From Actinomycetota bacterium (GTDB taxonomy: Bacteria; Actinomycetota; Acidimicrobiia; Acidimicrobiales; CADCSY01): a stretch of 64,000 bases of DNA. The stretch's first letter is position 1. Every line of letters starts with the position of its first letter. The notes below the pieces were generated by a model. It did no database searches and had not been told where the DNA came from. It saw nothing but the letters and a program-made list of their open reading frames with translations. The DNA is taken from the NCBI GenBank assembly GCA_004366205.1, contig SIRW01000022.1, forward strand, positions 1 through 64,000, in the 5' to 3' direction. This document shows, one piece after another, positions 63,038 through 64,000 of the stretch. Position numbers and translations under genes: made by a program.

Positions 63038-63792
63038 CATCCCTCCCGGACGACCCCGGCCCCGACACCGACGCCGGGCCGCCGCCGGACGGCGACGCGG
63101 CCGGCGGCCGCGAGCTCGAGGCCCAGCGCGCCGGATCCCGGCCCGCTCCGCCTCCAGAACCCGACGCCGGGCCCGCGGACCGGCCGGCGGGCGGTCGCAG
63201 CGGCTGGACGATCCTCACCACGGCGCTCGCGGTCGTGTTCGCGGCCGTCGCCGTGCTGCTCGCCGTTGTCACCGTGCGCCTGCAGAGCGACCTCGAGGAG
63301 GTGCGGGGCGACCGGGCCGAGGTGGAGCGCGTCGCCGGGCAGTTCAGCGAGGCCCTGCTCACCTACGACCACCGCGACCTCGACGTGGCCCGCGACCGGG
63401 TCCTGGCGCTGTCGACGGGCCGCTTCCGGCGGGAGTACGAGGAGGCCTTCGAGGGCCTGGCCGCCCTCGTCGAGGGCTTCGAAGCCTCCTCGACCGCCAC
63501 GGTCAAGGCGATCTTCGTGGGGGACATCAGCGACGGGGCGGCGCAGGCCATCACCGTCGTCGACGCCCTCGTCGAGGGCACGGCCGGGCCCCGACCCCTG
63601 CTCGACTCCTACATCCGGCTCGACCTCGTCAAGGTCGACGGGGCGTGGCGGGTCGACTTCGTCACGAGCCTCACCTTCGCCGAGGACGATCCGCTGCCGA
63701 TCCCCACCGACGGCGACACCCCTAGTGGACCGCCGGGGGAGGAGCCGGGCGGTTCCGGCGGAGCGGGGGACCAGGAGGGCGGGTCCGGGTAG
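63034..63792 (+). CDS. Mce-associated membrane protein
   Basis: Single TM ILTTALAVVFAAVAVLLAVVTVRLQ then Mce-associated-like domain (AEVERVAGQFSEALLTYDHRDLDVARDRVLALSTGRFRREYEEAF). Confidence 0.82.
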   Translation: MTSLPDDPGPDTDAGPPPDGDAAGGRELEAQRAGSRPAPPPEPDAGPADRPAGGRSGWTILTTALAVVFAAVAVLLAVVTVRLQSDLEEVRGDRAEVERVAGQFSEALLTYDHRDLDVARDRVLALSTGRFRREYEEAFEGLAALVEGFEASSTATVKAIFVGDISDGAAQAITVVDALVEGTAGPRPLLDSYIRLDLVKVDGAWRVDFVTSLTFAEDDPLPIPTDGDTPSGPPGEEPGGSGGAGDQEGGSG

Positions 63793-63806
63793 GCACCCGG
63801 CTTGTC

Positions 63807-63812
63807 TATGAT
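63807..63812 (+). promoter_or_regulatory. Candidate -10 element upstream of the Asp-rich ORF
   Basis: TATGAT in a rare AT-rich spot (GGCTTGTCTATGATCC), 45 nt before ATG 63857. Confidence 0.35.
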
Positions 63813-63856
63813 CCGGCCGCGCCAGCGACCGACGAACCCCCCGCACAAGGACCCCG

Positions 63857-64000
63857 ATGGCCGACAAGCCCGACGACGTCGACGACCTCGACGAGGAGCT
63901 CGACGACGAAGAACCCGATCTCGACGACGACGACCTGGTCGACGACGACCTCGACGACGACGCGCTCGACGACGACGCGCTCGTCGACGACGACCTGGTC
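63857..64000 (+). CDS. Extremely Asp-rich protein, 3' truncated by window edge
   Basis: MADKPDDVDDLDEELDDEEPDLDDDDLVDDDLDDDALDDDALVDDDLV..., no stop before 64000. Confidence 0.6.
   Translation, partial: MADKPDDVDDLDEELDDEEPDLDDDDLVDDDLDDDALDDDALVDDDLV

Overview
The window is 64 kb of high-GC actinobacterial chromosome. An Acidimicrobiia-like lineage is my inference from gene content, not a computed placement. Coding density is very high, with many GTG starts and ATGA/GTGA overlaps; I saw no rRNA, tRNA, CRISPR array, prophage or intact transposon. Recognisable blocks are: glcDEF; fbiC (F420); tal/tkt; a GlcNAc cluster (nagA, TetR, GH84-type glucosaminidase); a two-gene ADP-forming acyl-CoA synthetase; a sulfur carrier + TtuA-like thiolase + TrmI block for tRNA T-loop modification; a complete Pup-proteasome locus (mpa/arc, dop, pup, prcB, prcA, pafA); tatA-tatC-helY; a two-domain ThyX-like protein; two LysM wall hydrolases; and a full mce operon (MlaF-like ATPase, 2 YrbE, 6 MCE, 1 Mce-associated protein). 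The best unexplained signals are: (i) a 62-bp-period tandem array of hairpins at 28856-29094 with a same-length solo relative at 21561-21613; (ii) two TGTGAGG-stem hairpins at 11480 and 51527; (iii) an internally deleted 13E12/DUF222-HNH remnant at about 48.14-48.45 kb abutting a decapitated gene 3' end; (iv) a ThiS/TtuB-like carrier ending GG-AA rather than GG next to ttuA-trmI; (v) a minimal PBP4-like carboxypeptidase; (vi) operator-like palindromes in the nagA/TetR and mce upstream regions. All calls come from reading the sequence and the ORF track; no database search was run.
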